Of a DNA stretch of 64,000 bases, positions 11,808-23,000 are shown one piece after another. The notes beneath the pieces are model-generated. The model was not told the DNA's origin and did no database searches. It saw only the letters and a list, made by a program, of their open reading frames with translations. A program made the position numbers and the translations under genes. The DNA is taken from assembly GCA_025200525.1 (NCBI GenBank), contig CM045770.1, positions 136,800,200-136,864,199 of the forward strand, written 5' to 3'. Positions within the stretch are counted from its first letter, which is position 1. Each line of letters starts with the position of its first letter. This DNA comes from Camellia lanceoleosa (lineage: Eukaryota; Streptophyta; Magnoliopsida; Ericales; Theaceae).

Positions 11808-13796
11808 TATAACGGTTCCAATTTAGACCCGATCCATTTCTTACTCTTAGATCCGGGAATCTGTATCCTTTATTGTTATTCATGTCATTTTTATCTTGTT
11901 GCTAGTTGAGTTTGGTTGTTTGGGAGTTATTGTTGTGTTTAAAACAAGTTGGGAGTTAGTTTTTCAAAAGAGTTGTTCTAGTTTTCTTATTGTTCACTTG
12001 AGTGGTGTTTTGGTCGCTTGAGCGGTCTTTGAGATCTCCTAGTATTTTGCAGGTCTGCAAAACTTTTGGGAGTAGTGTGATCTTTGCGCGAGCTGTATTT
12101 CTTACACTTGAGCGGCGCATTGTGAGCGATGTTTTTGGTGACTCAAGCGGTGTCATTTATTGTGTCTTATGCTCGAGCAGTGTTTTGGTCGCTTAAGCAA
12201 TCTGTGCATATATCAGATTGGGAAATGGGAAAATTTATCACTTTTTAATTTCCTTTCTCTCTCTAAAACATTCCAAACCCTAATTTCTTCACTCTCTTTC
12301 TAGTTCTTGCCTGAAAACCTCAAATACACTCTCACTTATTGATTTCTCCACCATAGCTCTTTGGTGAAAAAAGTAGAGCTCGTCTAAAGCTTCATTCTAA
12401 TCGGAGAGGATCTTATTTTTGGCTCCGTCAAAGTTTTATGCTTGCTCTTTTCCTCTTCTAATCTTGAGGTATGGATTTCTTTAACATTTGGCATGATTTT
12501 TACCCTAGTTATTTGTTCATTGAAAGGATTTAGTGATTTGGAGATTTTGGATTAAACCTAAGGTTTGATTTTGAAATGTAAAAGAAGGGTTTTCAAATGG
12601 GTGCTTAAAGAAGGTTGTGGGGATGTGTTTGGGGTTGAGATATGTTGAAATGTTGGAATTTCTTTACTTAAATGTGATTTTGAAAGTAAAAGAGGTTTTG
12701 TTCTAAAATCATTGATTTTTGGTTTATGAAAGAAAAGGAAAAGATGTTGTGTTTTGAAAGGATGAAATGAATATATCTGTTGATGATGAGACTGGAGTTG
12801 GATATGTAATATTGCTCCCATTTTGAAAATGATGAGATTATATTTTTGTTGAAAATTATTTGTTAAATAGAAATATCTATTTTTCGGCTATCGGTGGAGG
12901 ATAAATTTGATTGTTGTAGAAATTGCATGAGGATTAGGTGAATTGAAACTAATTACTCATACATCTTGCATTGAGTATTATTTCACACTTAAGCTTTAAA
13001 AATGTATTATTTAAAAAACATGGGTAAATACCTTGGTGAATCTGGATATGGAGTGCAGTTATGGTTATTATGTCGGCATGTGTGTTATTAGTGAAAGTCT
13101 AGAAACTTGCGCGGTTAGGTACCGATCCTTCCAATTAGTACTGTAAAATGCCTCTGATACTGCTTGTATAGCTTATTGGCAGACATGTATCTAGAGAGAA
13201 TCCCAATGTTTTGTATCCATTGTCTTATTTTCTATTATAAAATGATATTTTTCATGAATTGATACATAATCTGGCATTGAATTGTTTTGAGATGGAAATG
13301 TGAAATGTTTGACAAATAGCATGCGTACGCATTATGACTTTGTTAAGATTCATACATTGTGTTAAAGTATCTCTATTGGGCTTTAGCTCACCCTATATGG
13401 AAAACAACTTTCAGGTGCTGATGATATGTCTCCACCAAGGACATAATGTGGGAGGACTTGGAGCCAGGAGCTTCTTTTTGTTTCTTTTGATGTAATCATT
13501 TTTGTACAAACCTTGGGTTTTAACTGTATTGAGTTGAACTTATTTTATTGTATCTAAGTATTGACTTGGAAAGATATAGCCATTAGGGCATAAAATTACT
13601 TGATTATCCTTTTATTTCAAATCATGTACATATATATATGCTATAGATTCAGGATCTAAGATTTATGAATGTATACACGCAAGTGTTATCTTTTCTATGA
13701 ACAAGGACTATAGATGAAAATATTAAATATGATGTTATTGATCAATTCTACAGGATATTATGATGTGAGTCATTATTATTATTTCGGGGCGTTACA
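11808..13796 (+). repeat. Long gypsy LTR (LTR-2), about 2.0 kb
   Basis: A purine-rich tract 'ttaaggagagaga' precedes TATAACGG (expected TGTAACG, first G mutated), and the right end is GGGGCGTTACA at 13796. Like LTR-1 it carries repeated 'cgcttgagcgg' motifs (11995-12205) and the 'gctttagctcaccctat' type of block near 13380. It is the 3' LTR of the internally deleted copy. It differs substantially from LTR-1, so the insertion is old or the two LTRs came from different relatives. Confidence 0.65.
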
Positions 13797-14028
13797 ATAA
13801 TTGACTTTAAATACATTAGTGGAATTCCCATTTTTAAAGGATTACAAAATCTAAAAGGTTTTGGATTTAAACACAAATAGTGAACTGTTTACAATAGCCA
13901 CGAAGTCTTCTATAAATAGACTCCCTCTCTCTTATTTTTTCGTCATCAAAACACAAAAAAACAAAGACTTCAGATATTATTTGCAACAATTGTGTATTGT
14001 GGATTTGACCGTTCTCCATATTCCCAGT
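13797..14028. other. Short spacer with a TATA-like box
   Basis: This is unassigned AT-rich DNA between two LTRs. 'tctataaatagactccctc' near 13908 looks like a core promoter with a pyrimidine-rich start region, but no coding sequence follows. It may be left over from another LTR. Confidence 0.35.
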
Positions 14029-14855
14029 TGTAAACACTCAAATTTTTACATGTCTTGATCGCCGCCTGATTAATCAAGACAAATAAATTTTCTTGATTAA
14101 TCAAAATTAAAATGGTCAAATTTTCAAATCGATGTGGGTCTTACTAAAATTATGGATCTCAGCCCATTTTAAATTATGGGTCATGCCAAAAGAAAAATGA
14201 ACCTATTTTGATAATTGGGTCAACCCAAAAAGTGTGGGGCCCACAAAAATATTTTGTATGCAAATCATGTCCATAAATTAAGAAATAAATTTTTATTTTC
14301 TTGGAAATTCAAATCAATTTTGGAGTTTCCAAAATTGATCCTTCTCTCCTAAGCCTATAAATAGAGGTTCTCACCATGAGGAGAGGACACATTCTTTGGC
14401 TAATGGTCTTGCAAGCTCCTAAACAATATTGAGACTCTGCCAAATTCTCTTCTTAAAATTCTCTCTAAAGTTCCTCAAACTTAAAAGAAAGGATTATCAA
14501 GCACTTCAAACTTGTGCCAATCCTTTTAAGTTACAAATACAAATTTGGTCTCTCTTTTTAAAGAGATCATTTTAAGACTCGTTCGAGATCATGTTGTTCA
14601 AGCCCTCGATCAAGCTTTTCTTTTCCAAGTTTCTCCATTCGAAGACTTGAAGAAATCCATCAACTTGTTCAATTCAACAACAAGCTTCTACAGCCGCTGG
14701 ATTGCAACCCATTTCAGAGATTGAAATAGAGGATTTGTTCTTTTGTAGAAGAGCAAACCACAGAGAATTGTACCCCTTTATCATAATCAAATAAAATTAA
14801 TTATTTGTATATTTATTTCGCGTCTTAATTGCAGGATACGAAATTTGTGTTTACA
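14029..14855 (+). repeat. Solo LTR, 827 bp
   Basis: The segment starts TGTAAACAC and ends GTGTTTACA, a perfect 9-bp terminal inverted repeat of LTR type. Flanks are CCAGT (14024-14028) and CCATT (14856-14860), a 4/5 match for a 5-bp target duplication. A TATA box (cctataaatagagg) lies near 14355, placed like an LTR promoter. No PBS, PPT or coding region adjoins it, so recombination between two LTRs probably removed the body. Confidence 0.7.
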
Positions 14856-16039
14856 CCATTTTTAAGATGTATACATCTCTTCACAGGCTATCTTCATATC
14901 CTTTCTTTTTGTCTTGATGTTTTAATTTTCTAAATTGTTACTAAATCTCTTTGTTTTGATGTTCTAGTTTTCTAAACTATTGGCAAATCTGACAAATTAG
15001 GATTAGTCTTAATTACTTTTGTCTTACATATTGTTTCGTCCTCAATTCTCTAAAGCCAACTCCAAAAAAATAAAATAAAATAAAACAAAAACACAAAAAG
15101 CAACAGTTTAACCAAAAAAAGAAAAAAGAAAAAAGTTTCCTTTGTACATGGTTGAGCATGATCATCATGTCCATTTTAATGTATATATAAAAATAATTAA
15201 AAAAAAATTACACAAAACAGAAATACATGAGAGGCAACGAAATAGTTTGACCATTATAATAACATAAATCTTGAGTTTCACAACATGGGTGTTTGGCACA
15301 ACCAGAACTCCAATTTCTGTTAATCCGTTTGCTTAGTTGAATGAGTTTAGTTGGAATGGGTTTGATTAGTTAAAAAAATTTAAAACAAAAAATTGTATAA
15401 AAATTGAGTTATATTATATATTTATTTGTTTCAAAATCACTTTGTAAAAGCAAATTACTGTTGAAATAAAAATACTTAACGCTTCAATTATATAATCTAT
15501 AGTAATCATATAATACAATATATATACATATAATATGTGACTATCAAATATATATAAATAAAACTATAGCAACCAAATTAAACATATATATATAAATAAA
15601 ACAAAGAATTCTAAGCTCTCTAAATTTTCAAGTTTTTTCATTCATGTATAATAAACATATAAATATTTGGGGTAATTATAAAAATTTTGTTAATTTAAAT
15701 TCTAATATTTTAATTTGTTTTCAATTTCAACTATTTACTTATTTTTGTTAATCAAAGTCAACAACAAAAAAAAAAATAGTATTTTAATCATTAAATTCAA
15801 TTAATGATTAAAGTACTCATTTTTTTTTTTGGTTATTTTTTTACTTAATAAAAGTAGGTAAATGGTTCATATTGAAAAAAATCAAAAATTTATAATTTAA
15901 ATTGAAAAAAATAAAAATTTAAGATTTTTTTTTATTACAATAATCAAGCCCTGAGATTGTTTTGTAATTTTTTCTAAATATTTTATTGTCTCAAATGTGT
16001 CTCTATCTTGTTGGGTTTTGTGCAATTTGTTTTTATTTT
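14856..16039. other. AT-rich non-coding DNA
   Basis: This stretch has long A/T runs and no recognisable protein. No target duplication or terminal repeat could be matched within it. Confidence 0.5.
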
Positions 16040-16042
16040 TAG

Positions 16043-17097
16043 AGTGCTGCTATAGTATCCCCATCAATTATTTTGGACCCCTCATTTCTTTGAATTCCCA
16101 ATTATAAATTTTAAAACTCTTAAAATGTCTTTTCTCCCCCGAAATAATATCAAAATTATCATTGTGAAAATATTCTACCTATTCAATTGAATGCACACCC
16201 CCACACCCCAAAAAATCTCTCTCCCAAAAATCCTAACAAAACTCATGAAAGTGATTACTATTTCATCTCCACATATTTGTTCATGACCTTACAATGAGAA
16301 AATAAATATAAGGTTTTTAATCTTCAATCCTTAGAATATATTAGCAAAAAATTGGGTTGGAATTTTTGTACTTGAGAAAAGAGAAGAAGAGCTAACTGTG
16401 ATTACTATCAATTGCCCTGACAAGACTAGCTTGGGTTGTGATCTCTGTCGTTTCATTCTTTTCTTCGATTTGACCATTGTCAGAGTTGGTTATTTGTTTC
16501 TGAACAAATAAGAAATGTTCAATTATTTGGTCCTAAACAAATAAACAATGTTCGGGCTTGTGTTCCTAAATTCCAATCATATGTTCGGGAGTTCAGTTCC
16601 AAAAAAATGATAAACAGTTTTTATAATTTTTGCTAATTTTTTCAAAAAATTTACCATTGCAAAGCTAATCTCATTTGAACTAAGAATACCATCAAACTTA
16701 TGAACCTCCTCTAAGCTTTTATTGTTATACTCCTCTTGTCTCACGGAATTGTGGTTACCGGAAAAACTTCTATTTATTGTCATTGCTGAGAAAGTGTAAA
16801 TAATCAAATGGTTACTATTGTTACCGCTGGAATATTGCCGCTAAAAAGTTTTTAAGGTTTTGATGGTGGGTAGATTTTGAAGGTGTGCTTTGAGAAAGAT
16901 GGATGGGTGGTCATGGGGGTGGGTGTTCTCACAAACCCTAATTCATGATGTAGTGGGTGTGTTGGCTTAACTATGAGATGTAGTGTCTCAAAATTATTGA
17001 TGTCCATTTTAGTAATTTTATTTGAGATTACTATTATAATAAAAAATAAACTAAAAAATAAGAGATCCAAAATAATCGATGGAGTACTAATAACAAC
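16043..17097. mobile_element. Candidate TIR element, about 1.05 kb, non-autonomous
   Basis: The left end reads 'gtgctgctatagtatcccca' followed by 'tcaattattttgga'. The reverse complement of the right end reads 'gttgttattagtactcca' followed by 'tcgattattttgga'. The two arms agree at roughly three quarters of about 45 positions. No transposase is encoded, and the target duplication could not be fixed by eye, so the superfamily is left open. Confidence 0.5.
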
Positions 17098-17293
17098 AAT
17101 CTATTTTTATTAAAACAATGTCGTGCGGAGAGAAAACTTAACCCCCAAACTGGGTAAATTAAGGTTGGCCTATTATTAATTTATTTAATTTTTTAGACTT
17201 TTTTTTTTTTTTTTTTTTTAAGAGAAAGAGGTTACGCAATTTGTTGCCTAAAAAAAAAAAAGAAAAATACCACAGGAGCACAAAAAAATGTTA

Positions 17294-17351
17294 TGAACTT
17301 ATTAGGGGATGAGTCAATTACAAACTTGTTAGGGGATGAGTCAATTACAAG
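17294..17351. repeat. 28-bp tandem duplication
   Basis: 'ttaggggatgagtcaattac' occurs twice in a row with near-identical flanks. It is a small local duplication in non-coding DNA. Confidence 0.8.
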
Positions 17352-17729
17352 GTTCACATGGGACTGCTTCTCAATTTTTTCAAAACTTCTATTTCATATA
17401 TGTTTTGTCAATAATAAATTTTTTTTTTTATAAAAAAATCTATTTATATATAAAATTTATACCCCAAAAAATTAACAACTAACTCATCTATATAATTCTG
17501 TTATGATTTATTATTAAAACAAATTTACTCTAACTAAAGTTTGCTTATTAATCACTTTTTCATATATCAGTGTCTCCACAATTTTCCATAGAGATTCACA
17601 CCTCTGTTTTCTATATTATTATGTGACTAAATACAAACATACTTAGTCCTTATATAAATCATCTTTCTTGCGTACACATCGCACAATTGAAAAACATAAA
17701 CTCCATTCATTCCATAACTCAAGTAAAAG

Positions 17730-18060
17730 ATGGGAAGAAAAAACAAAATTACAAAGTTTACCATCATAGATGATGATATTCTTGCTAATAGTACTGAAAC
17801 TATGAAAGAGACAAGCAACGAGGATTCATCTCAATTGCAAGGTAAAAAAGGAAAATCATTGCATTTGAAAATTCTTTCAACTTAAAAATCAATAGCAATT
17901 CATCAAATCTTAAATTGTTTTGCAGGAGTAATGCAAAAAAACAAAATTGACTCAAAAGGTTTTATCCTCATCAATGAACTTCGACCTCTTAATAGAGACT
18001 GAACAATAAAAGCAATTGTTCTTAGAAGAGGGATCATTGAACGTTGACCTCATTTAGTGT
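17730..18060 (+). pseudogene. Fragment of an RPA1-like (DUF223) protein gene, broken
   Basis: An ATG at 17730 opens a 37-codon frame ending at a good donor (caag/gtaaaa, 17841/17842). An acceptor (ttttgcag, exon from 17926) restores the same frame. The second part reads GFILINELRPLNRD, then TGA at the position where the family normally has Trp, then TIKAIVLRRGII. This resembles the N-terminal strand of plant RPA70-like/DUF223 proteins, where 'L-NELRPGRDNWTIKVRV' is typical. The stop (TGG to TGA) and lack of any later domain make it a relic. Helitrons often carry such RPA genes, but no Helitron ends were found here. Confidence 0.5.
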
Positions 18061-18611
18061 AGCTGTTAAAACAGATTATACATTATAACTTAACAGATTA
18101 TAGATTATGATTTTAATCAGAAGCTATTCATCTGTTTGATGTAGTTGTTGGATTATAGATTTAAATTGCTAAGTAGTGTTTAAATAAGCTATGAAGTAGC
18201 TTTTCTAATTAACTTTTATTTTTTTTTATTCATTACTTGTCTACATCTCTCATAAAAAAAAAAAAAAAATAATAATAATAATAATCTATAGTCCATTTGG
18301 GTCTTTTTCTATTTTAAAAAAAATAAAAAATAAAAAAATCTAAAAGTATAATCGTAAATTAACATGTCCACAGTAGAATTTGATAATAAAAAATAAGGGG
18401 TGAGCATCTTTTCAGAATCAAGTTTTTTGAGTCAAAATAAGTTGTTAAAATCAGAAACTGTTTAAAATAAGTTTAATCAAACCATCCAAAATAGCTTTTC
18501 AAAAGCTAAAAGTTATAAATTAGTTTAAAAAAGCCCAAACAAACACCCCAATTATAGCACTTTAAAAGGATCAGGAACAACGTAGAAAATTATATTAATG
18601 GATGAAGAAAT
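18061..18611. other. AT-rich spacer with MITE-like end
   Basis: No gene is visible. The end of the stretch (18525-18549) reads 'gcccaaacaaacacccc', the inverted form of the GGGTGTTTG termini common in plant hAT MITEs. A matching left end was not found. 18241-18285 is a poly-A/ATA microsatellite. Confidence 0.4.
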
Positions 18612-19051
18612 GGATAAGGGGTCACTGCTGTGCGTGAAGCACAGCAGTGACTGTGGTGCCTCCATTTGAGGTGTATTATGGCCTTATTTTTATGATCAAT
18701 CAAATTGTAGGGTTTGTTGAATCATATTAATCGGATATCAACAACTATATGATTGTTGGTAGGCATGAAGTATTCAACAAACCCTACAAAATGGACAGTT
18801 TGGATCATAAAAATAAAGCCATAATACACCTCAAATGGAGGCACCACAGTCAATTATTAATCGGGTTTGTTTAAATAATATGCAATTCAATCATATAGTT
18901 GTTGATATCCGATTAATATGATTTTTGATAGGCATGAAGTATTCAACAAACCCTACAAAATGGACAGTTTGGATCATAAAAATAAGGCCATAATACACCT
19001 CAAATGGAGGCACCACTGCTGTGCTTCACGCACAACAGTGACCCCTTATCC
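18612..19051. mobile_element. Mutator-like foldback MITE, 440 bp, with 10-bp TSD
   Basis: The element begins GGATAAGGGGTCACTG and ends CAGTGACCCCTTATCC. It is flanked by a perfect 10-bp direct repeat ATGAAGAAAT at 18602-18611 and 19052-19061, in the size range of Mutator-like elements. Each terminal repeat is itself a hairpin (tcactgctgtgc / gcacagcagtga). Inside, a block ending 'cctcaaatggaggcaccac' occurs twice directly (about 18763 and 18933) and once inverted (about 18650), so nearly the whole element can fold back. It encodes no protein and lies about 0.5 kb upstream of the transporter start codon. Confidence 0.85.
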
Positions 19052-19061
19052 ATGAAGAAAT

Positions 19062-19576
19062 ATATCAACGATCAAATATTCAAAAATTCTTACACTTTGA
19101 CTTTTAAACATAAAGATTAAACATTAATAAAAAAAAAAAACAAAATGGTTCAAAAATTAAAACTATTACAAAACTTTAAAAAAAACAAAAAACCACAAAA
19201 AATATATATATATATATATATATAAACCTCCACTAATATATACAAATAACTATAAAAAAAAATACTGTGCTCACGTAATGAAAACAAGATCCACAATAAA
19301 CCCACTAGATCCATATACCTCTCAAATTCAAATGAGATAACGGATAGAATTTCATCATTTGTTTCAAAATCACCTATTTTTTCAATCCTCCTCAGAGCAC
19401 ACATCCCAAGAAAAGTTGTTCCACAGTCACTTCTCTCTCACACAGTACATCTCTCATTACCAAATTTTGAAAAAAAGAAAAACAAACACATAAAAATAAA
19501 GAAAACCAATTTTCCATTGGAGCTTCATCAATGAGAAAAATCCAAGCCAACCCTGCACCAAAACCCTAAAAATAAA
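19062..19576 (+). promoter_or_regulatory. Proximal promoter and 5' leader of the transporter gene
   Basis: This is the sequence between the foldback MITE and the start codon. An (AT)n tract running into 'tataaacc' (19201-19228) is the only TATA-like element seen. A pyrimidine-rich stretch (19428-19460) resembles a plant transcription start or leader. The exact start site cannot be fixed from sequence alone. Confidence 0.4.
19531..19569 (+). CDS. 12-codon upstream ORF in the transporter leader
   Basis: ATG at 19531 opens a frame of 12 codons ending TAA at 19567-19569, seven bases before the main ATG at 19577 and in a different frame. The peptide reads [12 protein letters not shown]. With such a short gap, ribosomes translating it would have little chance to reinitiate at the main ATG unless scanning is leaky. 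Whether it lies inside the transcript depends on the unknown start site. Confidence 0.45.
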   Translation: MRKIQANPAPKP

Positions 19577-20020
19577 ATGACTTCAAAAAAGGAGGCCCTA
19601 TTCATAGCATCACTCATCATCCTCTGGTACTCTGCAAACATTGGTGTTCTCCTCCTCAACAAATTCTTGCTCTCCAATTATGGGTTTGGCTTCCCAATCT
19701 TCCTCACAATGTGCCACATGTCAGCTTGTGCTGTCCTCAGCTACATCTCCATTGTCTTCCTCAAAATTGCCCCACTCCAGAGGATCAAATCTAGGTCTCA
19801 GCTCTTGAGGATTGCTACTCTGAGCATTGTGTTTTGTGGGTCTGTTGTTGGTGGCAACATCTCTCTCAGCTACCTCCCTGTGTCCTTCAATCAGGCTGTT
19901 GGTGCAACGACGCCGTTTTTCACGGCTGTGTTTGCTTATCTGATGACCTTCAAGAGAGAGGCTTGGGTTACTTATGCTGCTCTTGTACCAGTTGTTACTG
20001 GTGTTGTGATTGCAAGTGGG
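19577..20020 (+). CDS. Transporter exon 1 (148 codons)
   Basis: This exon runs from ATG (context aaaataaaATGACT) to donor 'agtggg/gtatgt'. It encodes the first membrane segments through [10 protein letters not shown] and ends in phase 0. The start was chosen because homology begins a few residues after this Met and no in-frame upstream ATG exists in the leader. Confidence 0.93.
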
Positions 20021-23000
20021 GTATGTTTTATATTAATTTCTTAATATTACTAGCTTCTTATAGTTTTAGCTGATTTTACTTGTGAATGTTAGTACAAATT
20101 TAAATGGTAATTGAATTTGATTGTTTCTATGCATACAAGTTAATAATTTTTCAGTGGGTATGTTTAATGAGTTGGTTTGATGCTGATCTATATATTGTAC
20201 TATTTGTTATGTAATTTGCCACTTTATTTTGAGAATATTTTACTCTTAACATTTGTGTGACAGTTGACAATCTAGATCTGTAATTTTGTTACTTCTATTA
20301 GTTTTCTTCATCCCAAAAGTTCTAATATATAGTTTGGTAATATGAGTGTTTTTGTTTGAATTTTTTGGATTAAATTTTTTTGAAAACTGAGTATTTTGGT
20401 TTTTTTTTTTTTTTTTATGAATATTTTTAAAATTTTAAACATTTTTTTTTATTTTTTTAGATGCACCTTATTTAGATGTATCTAAAAAGTAAAAAAATTG
20501 TGAAAAAATATTTAAAAAAATTAATAAATACATAAAAATATAAAAAAAATATACTGAATTCTTGTATTTTTTTTTTATATTTTTGGTATTTAATGAATTT
20601 TTAAAAGGTTTTTTTAACAATTTTTTAAAAATTTTTAAGTATATTTATGTTAGGTATGTCTAAAAAGTAAAAAAATTGCTTAAAATATTAAAAAAATTCA
20701 GTAAAAAAAAAAAGCATGGAAAACAAGAAAGTAATTTTCTGAAAAGTTTTTTTCCCACAATAAGTATGTATTTGTCTTTGTGTTCCTGACATACGAAAAA
20801 GAAAAAGAAAAAGAAGAACTGAGTTATGATGAAAAATTGCAGACAAAATGATTACACAATGTAAATTAGAAAATCTTGGTCAATGCCCTAAAGATGAATT
20901 TATAAGTCGCATTTTGGGCATATTAAATGGTTTGAACTGTCAGTGGTGTTTCAAATCACTTTCTATTCGAAGTACTAATTACATTTTTCATTTTTTTAGA
21001 ATTTTAATTTGAAATTCTGTTCATTTAGGATTTCCATGAAAATGTGAGGTATTTCAATGAAAGAAAAAATAGTCTCAAAATGTTGAGATATAATTGATTT
21101 CAACGATGTGCTAACATTTGAATGAACATAAGATGTAATGATGGCAAACGCGTTGTTGGCTACATAATAACTGAACTTGAGGGTCACTGAACTGAACTAC
21201 TACTTTTTTTTCTTTCTTCTTTTTTTTGGAATAATTTGAATTAATCATTTTGTTAATATCTGTTAATATAATATGTAATGTATTAATGTATGTATACAGC
21301 TCTGTTATCAGAATCTTAAAATTCGCGATTCGATTCACAATTCGATTTGCAATTTTTGTAAAATCGATACGAATTTATGGGTGAATCTATTTTGGAAGTA
21401 AATCTCTAGTGAATCGCACGATTCACAATCGATTCACGATTCGATTCACTTTTTACGATTCATGCAATTTTTGAAATTAGAGTGTACGACATATTTTCGA
21501 CTCTTTTTTTCTCCATCTTTTTAGTGAAAATGGCATATTACAATTTTTAATAGCGTTTAATACCAAAATAACCAATATATATACATGATCTATTGTTATT
21601 TTAGTGATTATAGAGTTTTTAATAAGATCCAATTAGATTCAATCAGACCCAACATATTTTTAACCTTTCTTCCCATTTTTTTTTCCTTTTAAAAAATCAT
21701 AATATATCTTCTAAAGATGTTTAAGATTAAAGTTACACTATGAATTATCTATTACTATTTTATTAAATTGAATATTACATGTGTGAGGTCAGCTATACTT
21801 TTTAAAATGTTTTAGGCTTTAAAATAAAAGATTCTAAATAATTCATTCTTATTATTTGCTCACTCTTACTTAGAAAAGTATATATACTTATTGTCCAAAT
21901 ATCAACATTGTTGTTAATTATTGTTACTTTGGAAATTGATAGTTTATCTCTTTGGTTACTATCATTATTAAGAATGACTGATAAGAAATATCTATAAAAA
22001 AAAAAAAGCAAGATGGTGATATTACATCTTTATTAAGAATGGTTGATAAGAAATATCTAAAAAAGAAAAAAGCTAATATGGTAATCTTACATAAGAACTT
22101 TTGTTAACTTCTTACCTATTAAACTACGTGATTATTATTCAAAATAACATTTTTATTGATTTAAGTCTAAATATTTTATATTCATAAGATATATTTAACA
22201 TCTAAATGTGTAGATATATGTTTTTAAGTAATTTGGAAAAAGTGACCGAATCTTTACGATTCACGATTCGATTCGATTCGCGATTCGGTACAAGACCATT
22301 TCGATTCATGATACGAATCCCGATTTGATAACTATGGTATACAATTAGCTCAGATAGATACGATTCCTTTTCTTTTTCTTTTCTTTTTCTCGCTTTCGAT
22401 CGCCCGTCTTCTTTCGGCCTCCTTTTCATTATTATATTAAATTGTATCATAATGATGTTTGTAACACAGCTTCTATATAATGGAGCCTCTATTTGGTTTC
22501 TGATATATATTGAATCACAGAGTTTGTTCTCTCTCAATATCCCTCTCTCAACTTGTTTTACATGGTATCAAAGCGTCACATATATAGCTCATTACCCAGA
22601 AAAATTCACATTTTCTAGTAGTTATCTCTACTTCATCACTGATAAGATCTTTTTTTTTTTTTTTTTTCTCAAAACTTTTCGCACTGCATACTCACGTGCT
22701 CGGAATCTTCTCACACTTCCAACACCACCAACGGCATTCTCAAATCCTCTCTGACGCGCCCTCACGCGCCATCTTTGTCGCCGGCGCGTCACCCGCTTCC
22801 GCCTTCAACGTCCCACGCGCTCTACGCGTCCACTAGTCGCTTGAGCCATCTTTCTTCGCGTCTCACGTGCTACACGCGTCCGCAAGCCGCTTAAGCCGTC
22901 CGCTTGAGCCTTCTCCACATCGCCCTCGCCTCACAAGACACGCCTAGTGCCGCTTTTCGGCTCGCGCCACTTGCACACGCCTTTTAGGCTCCGGCCGTTG

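Noticed and set aside
22452..22754. ORF in the copia LTR and leader (also 25386-25739)
   Set aside because: It is the same frame read through LTR and PBS in both copies. It is non-coding LTR sequence.
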